Of a stretch of 64,000 nt of DNA, positions 31,965 through 42,104 are shown in pieces. The position numbers were made by a program, and so were the translations under genes. Source of the DNA: Paenibacillus sp. GP183 (GTDB lineage: Bacteria > Bacillota > Bacilli > Paenibacillales > NBRC-103111); NCBI RefSeq assembly GCF_900104695.1, contig NZ_FNSW01000001.1, positions 372,001 through 436,000 of the forward strand. The letters run 5' to 3'. Each line of letters starts with the position of its first letter. Within the stretch, counting starts at the first letter, position 1. Below the pieces are notes generated by a model. That model was not told the origin of the DNA. It worked only from the letters and a program-made list of their open reading frames with translations, and did not search any database.

Positions 31965-33227
31965 TTAGGCGCGCTTCCTAAAGCCCCAAACTATCGTTGA
32001 TAGAAGCAGCATAATACCAAGTGCAAGCAACCATACAGCAAGGATTGGCAGCGAATATTGCCAAGCATGCCAACTAGAGCTATTGAATGGAGCATTCGAT
32101 ATAGAAGAACCCATGAAATCAATCGGCAAAAAGCTGGGTTCTACCTGATTTATCAAAAGCTGCAAGGGGTTCCACAAAATAAAGGTGAGCAGGAAAGCGA
32201 TGGCTGCTTGCAAACATCTGGCTAGAAAAAAGGGGAAATAGCGAATGTCCGTTTGATGGATGAAGCCACCGACTTGGGCATGTGCGGATAAGCCGCCCCA
32301 GGCGAGCAGCGCACTGATCAAAGCCATTTGTCCAAGAAGCGGTACATCCTGCAGCTGTGCCAACGAATAAGTCCCCAGATGAATTTCGAACAAGCCGCTG
32401 AGCACATGTGAAACCAGCTCCGGACCCAGGTTCAAAGCCCCGAGAAATCCTGTCGTCAGCTGCTGAAGTGCAAAAATAAGCTGGTTATTTGTAAATACAT
32501 TGATCATAACCGAGTAAATCATCATATAGCCGCCAATCATCATCAATGTTTGTACGGAGGTACTTACCGCATCACCCAGCAGCTTACCGAAGGCTCGTCC
32601 ATCATGGAGATAAGCTTGCTGCATCGTATGCAGGCTTCGCCTCCATAATGAATGCTCGCTTTCCAAGCTTATTCTTGTGGGTTCATGGGAAGTATTATGT
32701 TTCCTGCTCATGAGCCATCCAGTGAGAATGGCAGACAGATAATGGACAACAGCTAACAAAAGGCCTAAACGCGCTTGATGTAAAAAGCCTACACCGACGA
32801 CGCTGATTACAAACAGGGGACTGCATAAATGAGTAATGCTGACAAGCCGCTGGGCTTCTTGACGGGAGAGGAGCTCTTTTTCGCGCAAAGCTGCAGTAAT
32901 TTTCGCACCTATAGGAAAACCTATGATCAAGCTTGAAGCCAGAGGCCAGCCGCTTGCCCCGGGAAGACGAAACAACAGCCGCATTAATGGCTCCATTATT
33001 GTACCTGCAGCTTGTACAGCGCCAAACCCGATCAGCAGCTCGGTAAGTATCAAAAAGGGCAGAAGCGCGGGAAAGACAAGCTCCCACCAAATGGTCAAGC
33101 CCTGCAAAGAGGACTGAAAAGCCGAATCGGGAAATAAGATGATGATAATCACAAGACAAATGGCCATGGATGAAAGCGCTAATGTCTTGGATCGGCTGAG
33201 AACAGCTGATTTTTCCCGAAGCTTCAT
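31965..33227 (-). CDS. ylbJ: Sporulation integral membrane protein YlbJ
   Basis: A 420-residue polytopic membrane protein of the nucleoside-recognition (Gate) domain type, with eight or more helices and motifs such as LIIGFPIGAKITAALREKELLS. In Bacillus, ylbJ is in the sigma-E regulon and its loss lowers heat-resistant spore yield. Here it lies between coaD and ylbL on the opposite strand, as in many Bacilli. The ATG follows GAGGTGAC. A transport role in the mother cell is plausible but unproven. Confidence 0.9.
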   Translation of the reverse strand: MKLREKSAVLSRSKTLALSSMAICLVIIIILFPDSAFQSSLQGLTIWWELVFPALLPFLILTELLIGFGAVQAAGTIMEPLMRLLFRLPGASGWPLASSLIIGFPIGAKITAALREKELLSRQEAQRLVSITHLCSPLFVISVVGVGFLHQARLGLLLAVVHYLSAILTGWLMSRKHNTSHEPTRISLESEHSLWRRSLHTMQQAYLHDGRAFGKLLGDAVSTSVQTLMMIGGYMMIYSVMINVFTNNQLIFALQQLTTGFLGALNLGPELVSHVLSGLFEIHLGTYSLAQLQDVPLLGQMALISALLAWGGLSAHAQVGGFIHQTDIRYFPFFLARCLQAAIAFLLTFILWNPLQLLINQVEPSFLPIDFMGSSISNAPFNSSSWHAWQYSLPILAVWLLALGIMLLLSTIVWGFRKRA

Positions 33228-33319
33228 ATAAAGTCACCTCATTTGATTTTGCATTGTACATGCTAAAAGTGTACGCGGTCTTAGGAAGGATTAGACCTTC
33301 GGAAGGAGAACTTAAGTTC

Positions 33320-34450
33320 ATGAGAGACGATGGAAAGAGAGACATCCGCGAATGGTCGAATGCGAATTACCGGCATCCCAGAACTGGTCGCACAAGACGT
33401 TTTTTATTATCCGTACTGATTGGCTTGGCCATTTTATATGCCATTTTTTTCATTCAATTGCCTTATTTCATTTTTATGCCAGGTACAGCCGAAGACATCA
33501 AGCCTATGGTCTCGGTAAGCAGAGGCGCCGATCCGGAAAAAGGCGCACTCATGCTCACAACGGTGAGGGTCAGCGATACCAATATCACCAATTATCTGCT
33601 TGCATTAATAAATCCTTATGAGGAGCTGCAGCCGAAGAGCAGCATTTTCCGCAAAGGAGAAACGGAGTCAGAATACTCCTCACGCCAGCAATATGTCATG
33701 ATTACCTCACAAAGCAGCGCTATTGAAGCAGCCTACAAAAAAGCAGGAGTTCCTTATCATATTAACCATGAAGGCGTCAGAGTGCTTCAGCTTTTAGCCG
33801 GGATGCCGGGAGAGAAAGTACTGAAAGCAGGCGATACCCTGCTGAAAATTGATGTTAAACAGATACTGGCTTCCACCGATTTACTGGATTATATCAAAAC
33901 GAAAAAAATAGGCGATTCTGTCACCATCACATTCAGCAGGGACAAGACGGAGCAATCTGCGACGCTCCAGCTGGCACAGCTGCCTCAGACGCCAGGGAGC
34001 AAGGAAGTGCCTCGCGCAGGACTGGGGATCGTTCCGGCCGATATGCAGTCAGTCAAGCCTGATCAAGCCGATAAGCAGGTTACGATTAAAGCCGGCGAAA
34101 TTGGCGGACCTTCGGCTGGTTTGATGTTCTCGCTGGAGATCTTTAACCAGCTCGTTCCCGGGGATATTACCAAAGGTCACCGCATTGCGGGAACGGGTAC
34201 GATAGATGCGAATGGCCTTGTCGGGGTTATCGGAGGCATTCAGCATAAAATTGTAGCCGCGGATAAAGCCGGAGCAGAGATCTTCTTTGCGCCCAAGGAC
34301 ATTAAGCCGAAGGATGGCTCGCCGATCCTTAATTACACGACGGCCGTCGAACGTGCTAAGCAAATTAATTCGAAAATGAAGATAGTTGAAGTAGAGACTA
34401 TGGATGATGCGCTTCGTTATTTGGAGTCACTGCCTGCAAAATCTCCTTAA
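33320..34450 (+). CDS. ylbL: Membrane-anchored PDZ-Lon (S16) protease YlbL
   Basis: A 376-residue protein. A cytoplasmic N-terminus and one membrane helix (about 30-50) are followed by an extracytoplasmic PDZ domain (about 140-230) and a Lon-type S16 protease domain (about 240-376). The catalytic Ser is in GEIGGPSAGLMFSLE and the Lys is within AADKAGAEIFFAP. Bacillus YlbL degrades the damage-induced cell-division inhibitor YneA. The start is ATG 33320 after AAGGAG; 22 earlier in-frame codons are unlikely. Confidence 0.93.
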   Translation: MRDDGKRDIREWSNANYRHPRTGRTRRFLLSVLIGLAILYAIFFIQLPYFIFMPGTAEDIKPMVSVSRGADPEKGALMLTTVRVSDTNITNYLLALINPYEELQPKSSIFRKGETESEYSSRQQYVMITSQSSAIEAAYKKAGVPYHINHEGVRVLQLLAGMPGEKVLKAGDTLLKIDVKQILASTDLLDYIKTKKIGDSVTITFSRDKTEQSATLQLAQLPQTPGSKEVPRAGLGIVPADMQSVKPDQADKQVTIKAGEIGGPSAGLMFSLEIFNQLVPGDITKGHRIAGTGTIDANGLVGVIGGIQHKIVAADKAGAEIFFAPKDIKPKDGSPILNYTTAVERAKQINSKMKIVEVETMDDALRYLESLPAKSP

Positions 34451-34496
34451 AGGCTGAAAAGTGGATGTAACGGTTTACGAACGAGAAACTCTGTTG

Positions 34497-34526
34497 TTGA
34501 CAAATGGATTCAAAAATGGATATAAT
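34497..34526 (+). promoter_or_regulatory. Strong sigma-A promoter of ylbN-rpmF
   Basis: Consensus TTGACA (34497-34502), an 18-base spacer, consensus TATAAT (34521-34526), 27 bases before the ylbN ATG. Confidence 0.82.
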
Positions 34527-34553
34527 AATCTTTGTTTGTTTGGGGTGAAATGG

Positions 34554-35072
34554 ATGCAGATTCATATGAAAGAACTTACTCAGCGCGGCTCTACTCAGAA
34601 CTTTAACAAGGAATTGGCGCTGAATTTGGCCTTCGAGGGACGTCCGGATATACTGGATCATAGTCCGATACATGTCGATCTTCATGCAAGGTATGAAGCT
34701 GGGGCGGTTGAAGTCAAAGGAACGTTAACCGTAGATTTGGAGTTAAGTTGTTCGCGATGTTTAACTTCGTTCAAGCAGACGATTGAGCTGCCCTTCCGGG
34801 AGCTTTTCACTCAGAAGCCGGTGGAAGCAGAAGACGGGAATCCCGATGAGCTTCCTGAAGATATACACCTGGTAACTGAAGATAAGATCGATTTGGAACC
34901 GTACGTAGTTGAGAATGTGGTCATGGGTTTGCCTTACATACCACTTTGTGAAGAAGCGTGCAAAGGCCTGTGTCCCGAGTGTGGAGAAAACCTTAATCTT
35001 GGCTCTTGCGGCTGCAAGATAGAGAAGTTAGATCCAAGGCTTGCCGGACTCGCAGATTTTTTCAAGGAGTAG
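34554..35072 (+). CDS. ylbN: YceD/YlbN (DUF177) protein
   Basis: A 172-residue DUF177 protein with two Cys pairs: SCSRCLTSF (about 61-69) and CEEACKGLCPECGENL near the end, the latter probably binding zinc. YceD-type proteins are encoded immediately before rpmF across bacteria and have been linked to 23S rRNA accumulation in plants and E. coli. The start is ATG 34554 behind GGGGTGAAATGG. Longer in-frame starts overlap the promoter and are rejected. It lies 28 bases before rpmF. Confidence 0.92.
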   Translation: MQIHMKELTQRGSTQNFNKELALNLAFEGRPDILDHSPIHVDLHARYEAGAVEVKGTLTVDLELSCSRCLTSFKQTIELPFRELFTQKPVEAEDGNPDELPEDIHLVTEDKIDLEPYVVENVVMGLPYIPLCEEACKGLCPECGENLNLGSCGCKIEKLDPRLAGLADFFKE

Positions 35073-35100
35073 TTGAATTTCGCTGAAGGAGGTGGGGAAT

Positions 35101-35274
35101 ATGGCAGTACCTCAAAGAAGAACGTCCAAAACTCGTCGCGATAAGCGCCGTACTCACTTTAAATTAGAAGTTCCGGGCATGGTGAAATGTGAGCAATGCG
35201 GAGAACTCAAGCTTGCACACCACGTATGTAAATCATGCGGTTCTTACAAAGGAAGAGAAATCGTAAAAGCATAA
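35101..35274 (+). CDS. rpmF: 50S ribosomal protein L32
   Basis: A 57-residue L32: [17 protein letters not shown], then the zinc ribbon pairs CEQCG and CKSCG. This is the Cys-containing, zinc-binding form. The ATG follows GAAGGAGGTGG. Co-transcribed with ylbN and ended by a terminator, with the lipid operon starting just downstream. Confidence 0.97.
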   Translation: MAVPQRRTSKTRRDKRRTHFKLEVPGMVKCEQCGELKLAHHVCKSCGSYKGREIVKA

Positions 35275-35280
35275 TGAATA

Positions 35281-35312
35281 AACAGCGCTTCGCGGAAGTG
35301 CTGTTTTTTTTT
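35281..35312 (+). terminator. Terminator after rpmF
   Basis: AACAGCGCTT pairs with AAGTGCTGTT (one G-T pair) around CGCGG, then T9. It separates ylbN-rpmF from the FapR-controlled operon. Confidence 0.9.
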
Positions 35313-35348
35313 ACTTTCTTTTTAGGGCAAAATTTTATATACTTACGT

Positions 35349-35365
35349 TTAGTATCTGGTAATAA
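35349..35365 (+). promoter_or_regulatory. FapR operator upstream of fapR
   Basis: TTAGTATCTGGTAATAA matches the 17-bp FapR palindrome TTAGTACCTGGTACTAA at 15 positions. A TATACT -10-like box (35338-35343) lies directly upstream, so bound FapR would block initiation or escape. FapR is released by malonyl-CoA, so the operon is induced when precursor is plentiful and auto-represses fapR. Confidence 0.85.
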
Positions 35366-35379
35366 GATGAGCTATAAAT

Positions 35380-36009
35380 GTGATTCCACATGATAAGGTG
35401 GTGTCGGATATCGAACGCCTTCCTAAACGGGAGAGGCTGGATGAGCTACTGAAAGCTATTGAAGCCAATCCTTTTATGACCGATGAAGAACTGATGCGCC
35501 GCTTTCAGGTCAGCATTCAGACCGTTCGTCTCGATCGGCTGGAGCTGGGAATACCGGAGCTCAGAGAACGAATGAAACATATGGCCGTCCAAACGTACGA
35601 TCAGGTACGTTCTCTCCCCATGGATGAAATTATTGGTGAAGTCATCGATCTCCAGCTGAACCAAAGCGGGATTTCGATGTTTGAAATTCGCGAGGAGCAT
35701 GTTTTCTCAAGAACAAAGATTGCCAGGGGTCATCATGTATTCTCGCAGGCAAACTCACTGGCTGTTGCTGTTATCAATGATCCTATTGCTTTAACCGCTT
35801 CAGCGGATATTCGCTTTCTCCGACCCATCAAGCTGGGCGAGAAATGCATCGCCAAAGCTTATGTTCGCTCCATTTCTAAGGGAAAAGCCAAAGTGGAAGC
35901 TGTTACTTATGTAAGCGAAGAGATTGTATTTAGAGGAAATTTCGTCATCTTTCACTCCAAAAAGGAACAGCACGCAGAGGGAGGCAGCGCACATGCGGAT
36001 AGCGATTGA
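35380..36009 (+). CDS. fapR: Fatty acid biosynthesis transcriptional repressor FapR
   Basis: A repressor of about 209 residues. An N-terminal DeoR-like helix-turn-helix (MTDEELMRRFQVSIQTVRLDR, about 33-53) is followed by a linker helix and a hotdog-fold domain with EEHVFSRTKIARGHHVFSQAN, which binds malonyl-CoA. The start is uncertain: GTG 35380 is given, but GTG 35398 lies closer to the Bacillus start. An operator lies just upstream. The end overlaps plsX by 17 bases. Confidence 0.94.
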   Translation: MIPHDKVVSDIERLPKRERLDELLKAIEANPFMTDEELMRRFQVSIQTVRLDRLELGIPELRERMKHMAVQTYDQVRSLPMDEIIGEVIDLQLNQSGISMFEIREEHVFSRTKIARGHHVFSQANSLAVAVINDPIALTASADIRFLRPIKLGEKCIAKAYVRSISKGKAKVEAVTYVSEEIVFRGNFVIFHSKKEQHAEGGSAHADSD

Positions 36010-36982
36010 TGCAATGGGCGGAGATCACGCGCCAAAGGTAGTGGTGGAAGGCGCACTCGAAGCGGCGAGAGAATGGAAAGATGTTGAAATTATTTTGGTT
36101 GGAGATGCTGCAGCCATAGAGGTTTATCTGTCGAATAGGCCTGATAATATCAAAATTGTGCATGCAGCAGAAGTCATTGAACCGGATGATGAGCCTGTAA
36201 AAGCGGTGCGCCGCAAAAAAGATGCATCCATGGTGGTTGCTGGAAGGCTGGTGCATGAGAAGCAAGCCGACGCGATGATCTCTGCCGGCAATACGGGAGC
36301 ACTCATGACAACGGGGCTGCTCATTGTTGGCCGAATTAACGGGATTGAACGCCCCGCACTGGCTCCCATGATCCCCACTATGGATGGTAACGGCGTGCTT
36401 TGTTTGGATATGGGCGCAAATATGGACGCTACAGCCGAGCAATTATCCCAATATGCCATTATGGGCAGCATTTATCGCACGAAGGTGGACGGCATCGCAA
36501 AACCGAGGGTTGGTTTGCTGAATGTAGGTACAGAAGCGATGAAGGGCAACGAATTGACGAAAGCCGCTTATCCGCTGCTGGAGCAAGCACCTATTCATTT
36601 TATAGGAAATGTAGAATCTCGTGAAATTCTTCGTGCCAAGTGCGATGTCATCGTCTGCGACGGTTTTGCCGGCAATATTATGCTGAAATCCATAGAAGGC
36701 GCAGCATCGGCTATTTTTTCCGCTTTGCGAGAGGAATTTACAAGTTCTGTGCTGAATAAGCTTGCTGCCGCGATATTAAGACCGGGAATCACCAAATTTC
36801 GTAAAAAAATGGATTATAACGAGACTGGCGCCGGTCCGCTGCTTGGCATTGATGGATTAGTGCTTAAAAGTCACGGCTCCTCCAATGCTACTGCCATTAA
36901 GAATGCAGTACGCCAAGCCCGAATTGCTATACAAAACGATCTGGTTGGCGCGATTTCAATGGAAATTAATGACGGGAAATGA
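35993..36982 (+). CDS. plsX: Phosphate acyltransferase PlsX
   Basis: A 329-residue enzyme converting acyl-ACP and phosphate to acyl-phosphate, the donor for PlsY in phospholipid synthesis. It shows MRIAIDAMGGDHAPKVVVEG, ISAGNTGALMT and CDGFAGNIMLKSIEG. It can run in reverse to load FakA-made acyl-phosphate onto ACP. ATG 35993 behind GAGGGAGG lies within fapR, and the overlap implies coupled translation. Confidence 0.97.
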   Translation: MRIAIDAMGGDHAPKVVVEGALEAAREWKDVEIILVGDAAAIEVYLSNRPDNIKIVHAAEVIEPDDEPVKAVRRKKDASMVVAGRLVHEKQADAMISAGNTGALMTTGLLIVGRINGIERPALAPMIPTMDGNGVLCLDMGANMDATAEQLSQYAIMGSIYRTKVDGIAKPRVGLLNVGTEAMKGNELTKAAYPLLEQAPIHFIGNVESREILRAKCDVIVCDGFAGNIMLKSIEGAASAIFSALREEFTSSVLNKLAAAILRPGITKFRKKMDYNETGAGPLLGIDGLVLKSHGSSNATAIKNAVRQARIAIQNDLVGAISMEINDGK

Positions 36983-36991
36983 GTGGAATAT

Positions 36992-37978
36992 ATGAAATTA
37001 ATACCAGTAGGCGTGCTGGGAGCAGGAAAATATGTGCCTGATCGCATATTAACGAATAAAGAATTGGAAACGATGGTCGACACGAACGACGAATGGATCG
37101 TATCCCGTACGGGAATCAAGGAAAGAAGAATCGCCGCGGACCATCAAGCGACTTCCGATCTTTGTTTGGAGGCGGCTCAAATTGCTCTGACTAACGCGGG
37201 CATCACCGCCGACCAGTTGGATCTGATCATTGTGGCCACAGTAACACCGGACATGCCATTCCCTTCAACGGCTTGTATTTTGCAGGAAAAAATGGGCGCG
37301 AAAAAAGCAGCAGCTTTTGACTTATCCGCGGCATGCTCAGGCTTTATATATGGCTTGGCCAATGCTTCGAATTTCATTGCAACGGGCACTTATCAATATG
37401 CATTGGTTATTGGAGCGGATTGCCTCTCGAGAATTACAGATTATACGGACCGCAACACCTGTATTTTATTCGGTGACGGCGCAGGAGCGGTCGTTATTGG
37501 CGCCGTACCTGAAGGTCGAGGCTTCCGTTCCTTCGAGCTTGGAGCGGATGGTACCGGGGGGCCGCTGCTCAAGCTGGAAGGCGGGGGATCGCGCAATCCT
37601 GCGTCACCGGCAACCTTGGACAGCAGGCTGCATTATATCTACATGGCTGGAGCCGAGGTATTCAAGTTTGCCGTTCGCATCATGGGCAACGCGGCGGATG
37701 AAGCGCTCCGTAAGGCGGGGATGGAGAAAGAGGATATCGATCTTTTGATTCCGCATCAAGCTAATATCCGCATTATCCAATCCTCTTTAAGCAAGCTTCA
37801 TCTGAATGAAGACAAATGCATGATCAATCTCGACAAATACGGCAATATGTCGGCTGCTTCCATTCCGGTTGCCCTAGCCGAAGCTGCAGAGCAAGGAAGA
37901 GTGAAGGAAGGCGACAAGCTCGTTCTTGTTGGCTTCGGCGGCGGCTTGACCTGGGGCGCATCTGTTTTGGTTTGGTAA
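36992..37978 (+). CDS. fabH: 3-oxoacyl-ACP synthase III
   Basis: A 328-residue condensing enzyme that starts fatty acid synthesis from acyl-CoA and malonyl-ACP and sets branched-chain specificity. Catalytic Cys is in DLSAACSGFIYG, His in IPHQANIRI and Asn in KYGNMSAAS. ATG 36992 (preferred) or GTG 36983; both have weak sites right after the plsX stop. Its place between plsX and fabD differs from Bacillus subtilis, where fabHA is elsewhere. Confidence 0.96.
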   Translation: MKLIPVGVLGAGKYVPDRILTNKELETMVDTNDEWIVSRTGIKERRIAADHQATSDLCLEAAQIALTNAGITADQLDLIIVATVTPDMPFPSTACILQEKMGAKKAAAFDLSAACSGFIYGLANASNFIATGTYQYALVIGADCLSRITDYTDRNTCILFGDGAGAVVIGAVPEGRGFRSFELGADGTGGPLLKLEGGGSRNPASPATLDSRLHYIYMAGAEVFKFAVRIMGNAADEALRKAGMEKEDIDLLIPHQANIRIIQSSLSKLHLNEDKCMINLDKYGNMSAASIPVALAEAAEQGRVKEGDKLVLVGFGGGLTWGASVLVW

Positions 37979-38011
37979 TGGATTAGATTGATGAAGGAGA
38001 ATCGCTTTAAT

Positions 38012-38950
38012 ATGGGGAAAATTGCTTTTGTATTTCCAGGACAAGGCTCGCAGACGGTAGGGATGGGTCGCGACCTGTATGAAGCGCATGCAGGGGCAAA
38101 AGCCATCTACGACCGCGCCGATGAGGCACTCGGATACAAGCTGTCGAGCCTGATCTTCGAGGGTCCGGATCAGGAGCTGAAGATCACGTACCACACCCAG
38201 CCTGCCCTGCTGACAACAAGCATCGCTTGTCTGGAAGCGTTCAAGGCTGCTGGCCTCGCCCCCGACTATGTCGCCGGACATAGTCTCGGCGAATACAGCG
38301 CACACGTCGCAGCCGGCGTGCTTGGCTTCGAAGACGCGGTCCGCACCGTGCGGGCCCGCGGCGAGTTCATGGAGCAGGCCGTTCCCGGCGGCCTGGGCGC
38401 TATGGCGGCCGTGCTGGGAGCCGAGCGCGAAGCGCTGGCGGAGCTGTGCACGGCCGTGAGCCGTGAGGTTGGCGTGGTGGAGCTCGCCAACGTGAACTGC
38501 CCGGGACAGATTGTCGTCTCGGGCAGTAAAGAAGGCGTAGCCGCGATCGCAGAGCGCGGCAGGGACGCCGGCGCGAAGCGCGTCATCCCGCTCGAGGTGA
38601 GCGGGCCGTTTCACTCTTCGCTCATGAAGCCGGCGTCCGAGCGCCTCGCCGAGGTGCTCGCGGCGGTGCCGATGAGCGAAGCGGCCGTGCCCGTTGTGGC
38701 CAACGTCACGGCGCGGCCGGTGTCTCAGCCTGCGGACATTCGCAGGCTGCTGGCGGAGCAGGTATACTCCCCCGTGTTATGGGAGGATACCGTGGCTTGG
38801 CTGATCGGCCAAGGCGTCGATACCTTTATCGAGCTTGGTTCCGGCTCCGTGCTCGCCGGCCTGATCAAGAAAGTGGATCGCAGCGTGCGCGCAGTATCCA
38901 TAGGGAGTCTGGAAGCACTCGATACGTTTATGGAGGACAAACATGCTTAA
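38012..38950 (+). CDS. fabD: Malonyl-CoA:ACP transacylase
   Basis: A 312-residue transacylase. [12 protein letters not shown] opens the protein, GHSLGEYSA contains the nucleophile Ser with adjacent His, and the second catalytic His is in [10 protein letters not shown]. Start ATG 38012 behind AAGGAG; an upstream ATG lacks a site. Between about 38.25 and 38.76 kb the DNA is strikingly G+C-rich with Ala/Glu/Arg-heavy codons, unlike the flanking genes. It overlaps fabG by eight bases. Confidence 0.96.
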   Translation: MGKIAFVFPGQGSQTVGMGRDLYEAHAGAKAIYDRADEALGYKLSSLIFEGPDQELKITYHTQPALLTTSIACLEAFKAAGLAPDYVAGHSLGEYSAHVAAGVLGFEDAVRTVRARGEFMEQAVPGGLGAMAAVLGAEREALAELCTAVSREVGVVELANVNCPGQIVVSGSKEGVAAIAERGRDAGAKRVIPLEVSGPFHSSLMKPASERLAEVLAAVPMSEAAVPVVANVTARPVSQPADIRRLLAEQVYSPVLWEDTVAWLIGQGVDTFIELGSGSVLAGLIKKVDRSVRAVSIGSLEALDTFMEDKHA

Positions 38951-39683
38951 CGGTAAAGTTGCACTCGTAACAGGAGCATCCCGAGGGATTGGCCGGGCTA
39001 TTGCCTTGCATTTGGCACAGTCCGGAGCTGATGTGGTGGTTAATTATGCGGGAAGCGAAAACGCGGCTGCAGAGGTTGTTGCGCAGATTGAAGCGCTAGG
39101 CCGTAAAGCGGTCAAATTTCAGGCCGATGTCAGCAGCATGCAGGAAGCCGATGATTTGGTGAAGAAGACGATTGAGGTTTTTGGGAAAATTGATATTCTG
39201 GTGAATAATGCCGGGATAACAAGAGACAATTTAATCATGCGCATGAAGGAAGAAGAATTCGATCAAGTGATCTCGACGAATTTGAAGGGCGTGTTTAACT
39301 GTATCAAAGCGGTGACCCGTCCGATGATGAAACAGCGCAGCGGTCGAATTATCAATATTTCTTCGGTTGTCGGGGTTCTGGGTAATCCGGGCCAAGCGAA
39401 TTATGTGGCCGCTAAGGCCGGCGTGATCGGGTTGACCAAAGCTACGGCCAGAGAGCTCGCTTCCCGCGGCATTACGGTCAATGCGGTGGCCCCGGGCTTC
39501 ATCGAAACCGATATGACCGACAAGTTAGCGGATGAGCTGCGCGAGAACATGCTGAAGTCAATTCCGCTGGAGCGTTTGGGCCAGCCGGAAGAAATTGCCA
39601 AGGTGGTTCGATTCTTGTGTACGGATGACTCTTCCTACATGACAGGCCAGACCTTGCATGTAGATGGCGGAATGTATATGTGA
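38943..39683 (+). CDS. fabG: 3-oxoacyl-ACP reductase
   Basis: A 246-residue short-chain dehydrogenase reducing 3-oxoacyl-ACP with NADPH. It has the Rossmann [21 protein letters not shown], Ser in [12 protein letters not shown] and the YVAAKAG catalytic Tyr/Lys. ATG 38943 is embedded in the end of fabD behind TGGAGG, so the two are coupled. Confidence 0.97.
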   Translation: MLNGKVALVTGASRGIGRAIALHLAQSGADVVVNYAGSENAAAEVVAQIEALGRKAVKFQADVSSMQEADDLVKKTIEVFGKIDILVNNAGITRDNLIMRMKEEEFDQVISTNLKGVFNCIKAVTRPMMKQRSGRIINISSVVGVLGNPGQANYVAAKAGVIGLTKATARELASRGITVNAVAPGFIETDMTDKLADELRENMLKSIPLERLGQPEEIAKVVRFLCTDDSSYMTGQTLHVDGGMYM

Positions 39684-39762
39684 CCATTGTTCGAGCCTTG
39701 AAATTTGCACACTGGAAATCTGTCCAAGATTCTCGTATAATACCAAAGAGGAGGTGAACCGG

Positions 39763-39996
39763 ATGTCCGACGTTATTGATCGTGTGAAAAACATAGTTGT
39801 CGATCGTCTAGGGGTTGAAGAGTCTGAAGTCACTCTCGAAGCATCTTTCAAAGATGATTTAGGTGCTGATTCTCTCGATGTAGTAGAATTAGTGATGGAG
39901 CTTGAAGATGAATTTGATTTGGAAATTTCCGACGAAGATGCTGAGAAGATTACTACAGTAGGAGAAGTTGTGAAATACATACAATCTCATACGTAA
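39763..39996 (+). CDS. acpP: Acyl carrier protein
   Basis: A 77-residue ACP. The phosphopantetheine Ser is in [18 protein letters not shown], preceded by the usual acidic helix and followed by [20 protein letters not shown] 39763 sits behind AGAGGAGGTG. A TATAAT at about 39738-39743 suggests an extra promoter in the 79-base gap after fabG, consistent with the high ACP demand, but no good -35 was found. Confidence 0.98.
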   Translation: MSDVIDRVKNIVVDRLGVEESEVTLEASFKDDLGADSLDVVELVMELEDEFDLEISDEDAEKITTVGEVVKYIQSHT

Positions 39997-40090
39997 CGAT
40001 CTGATGAGTCCCGTTCTTGGTTCAAGGCGGGACTTCTCTCCATTTTCACAAAAAATGATCATGATGCTTTTCATATAGAGGTGGTTTAAC

Positions 40091-41326
40091 GTGAACAGAG
40101 TCGTAATTACAGGTTTAGGGGTAGTCACTTCCGTAGGCCAAGATGTAGAGAGCTTCTGGACTAATATTACCGCTGGTAAATCCGGTGTCGGCATGATTGA
40201 GAACTTCGATGTGTCCGAATACCCCACTCGCATTGCTGCAGAAATTAAAGATTTTAACTTAGATAAGTATGTCGACAAGAAAGAAGCGCGCCGCATGGAT
40301 CGTTTCGTACAATTTGCGGTGGCGGCCTGCCTGGATGCTTTGAAGGATGCCAATTTAAATGTAAAAGAAGATACGGATCCCGAGCGTGTTGGAGTTTCTG
40401 TAGGTTCGGGAATTGGCGGTCTTGGCACCTGGGAAGAACAGCACAAAATTCTTCTCGAAAAAGGCCCGAAGCGTGTAAGCCCATTCTTTATTCCCATGAT
40501 GATTGCCAATATGGGTTCCGGACAGATCTCCATGATCACCGGTGCCAAAGGACCCAACACGACAACCGTTACGGCTTGTGCGACAGGCACGCATTCGATT
40601 GGAGATTCCTATAAAATGATCATGCGCGGCGATGCGGATGTGATGATCTGCGGCGGAGCGGAAGCTACGATTTCGCCAACGGGTGTAGCAGGTTTCTGCG
40701 CACTGCGCGCGATGTCCACCCGTAACGATGAACCAACAAAAGCAAGCCGTCCTTTTGATATAGATCGCGACGGTTTCGTAATGGGTGAAGGTGCCGGTGT
40801 TCTAATTTTGGAATCCTTGGAGCACGCACAAAAGCGTGGAGCACAGATCTACGCGGAAGTCATCGGGTATGGGATGAGCGGCGACGCTTTCCATATGACG
40901 GATCCAGATCCGGATGGAGCCGCCCGGTGTATGACAAAGGCCATCAAGGACGCGAGGATTTCGCCTGAAGAAGTTAATTATGTGAACGCTCATGGAACTT
41001 CTACGTCGGTTGGTGATCGATCCGAGACAATTGCTCTTAAAAAAGCATTCGGAGATCATGCGTATAGGTTAGCTGTCAGCTCCACCAAATCGATGACCGG
41101 TCATTTGCTTGGCGCCGCAGGCGGGGTGGAAGCCGTAATATGCGGACTAACCATCAAGCATGGCTTGATTCCGCCGACGATCAATTTGGATAACCCGGAT
41201 CCCGAGTGTGATCTGGATTATGTGCCGAATGCAGCCCGTAAATCCGATGTTCATATCGCGATGTCGAACTCTTTTGGTTTTGGCGGACACAATGCCACGA
41301 TTATTTTAAAGAAATTTCAAGCATAA
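40091..41326 (+). CDS. fabF: 3-oxoacyl-ACP synthase II
   Basis: A 411-residue elongating condensing enzyme. The Cys-His-His triad is visible in [23 protein letters not shown] and [12 protein letters not shown]. It extends acyl-ACP chains with malonyl-ACP and contributes to temperature control of membrane lipids. The GTG start follows AGAGGTGG, 94 bases after acpP. Confidence 0.97.
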   Translation: MNRVVITGLGVVTSVGQDVESFWTNITAGKSGVGMIENFDVSEYPTRIAAEIKDFNLDKYVDKKEARRMDRFVQFAVAACLDALKDANLNVKEDTDPERVGVSVGSGIGGLGTWEEQHKILLEKGPKRVSPFFIPMMIANMGSGQISMITGAKGPNTTTVTACATGTHSIGDSYKMIMRGDADVMICGGAEATISPTGVAGFCALRAMSTRNDEPTKASRPFDIDRDGFVMGEGAGVLILESLEHAQKRGAQIYAEVIGYGMSGDAFHMTDPDPDGAARCMTKAIKDARISPEEVNYVNAHGTSTSVGDRSETIALKKAFGDHAYRLAVSSTKSMTGHLLGAAGGVEAVICGLTIKHGLIPPTINLDNPDPECDLDYVPNAARKSDVHIAMSNSFGFGGHNATIILKKFQA

Positions 41327-41380
41327 TTCGCTTTCCTAAGAAGAAAGATAACCGAATGTCATTCTTTCAGGTGGTGATAA

Positions 41381-42088
41381 ATGCCAATGAATCGGGATCT
41401 TAAAGCGCTGCAACGCGCCATAGGCATTTCTTTTCAAAATCCGGAGCTGCTGAAGCAGGCTTTTACCCATTCGTCATATGTCAACGAACATCGAATTTCC
41501 GGTCCCAAGGACAATGAAAGATTGGAATTTCTCGGTGACGCCGTGCTGGAGCTGACGGTTTCCGAATTTTTATTTTTTACATATCCAGGCCGCATGGAAG
41601 GCGAATTAACCAAGCTCAGAGCATCCATCGTTTGCGAGCCTTCGCTTGTCGTTTTTGCTGAAAAACTGGACTTCGGGGCTTATGTGCTTTTAGGCAAAGG
41701 GGAAGAGCTGACGGGCGGACGTTCTCGTCCGGCGCTGCTCGCGGATGTGTTCGAAGCCTTTATAGGAGCATTGTACCTGGATCAGGGTCTCGAAATCGCA
41801 AAAAATTTCTTGAAGCGTTATGTGTTCACGCAAATTTCCATAGAGGGCAAGCTGCTTGTGATTGATTACAAAACTCAGCTGCAGGAGCATACGCAGCAGC
41901 ATAATCTGGGAATCATAGAATACCGGATTGTGGATGAGCGGGGTCCAGCGCATGATCGGGAGTTTATTTCCGAGGTGTACATGGGGGATCAATTACTGGG
42001 CAATGGGATCGGCCGTTCCAAAAAAGAAGCTGAGCAGCAGGCCGCTTCCAAAGCTCTTGCCAAGCTGAATGTGACTTTACAGCAATAG
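41381..42088 (+). CDS. rnc: Ribonuclease III
   Basis: A 235-residue double-strand-specific RNase. The signature [14 protein letters not shown] (about residues 44-57) and the distal [15 protein letters not shown] carry the metal-binding acidic residues. The C-terminal dsRBD (about 165-232) ends [13 protein letters not shown]. It processes rRNA and, in Firmicutes, the SRP RNA. ATG behind AGGTGGTG. Conserved neighbour of smc and ftsY. Confidence 0.97.
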   Translation: MPMNRDLKALQRAIGISFQNPELLKQAFTHSSYVNEHRISGPKDNERLEFLGDAVLELTVSEFLFFTYPGRMEGELTKLRASIVCEPSLVVFAEKLDFGAYVLLGKGEELTGGRSRPALLADVFEAFIGALYLDQGLEIAKNFLKRYVFTQISIEGKLLVIDYKTQLQEHTQQHNLGIIEYRIVDERGPAHDREFISEVYMGDQLLGNGIGRSKKEAEQQAASKALAKLNVTLQQ

Positions 42089-42104
42089 TGCATATGAATC
42101 CAGG

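Noticed and set aside
37874-38614. 246-codon minus-strand frame opposite fabH/fabD
   Set aside because: Caused by the G+C-rich block of fabD; no family features.
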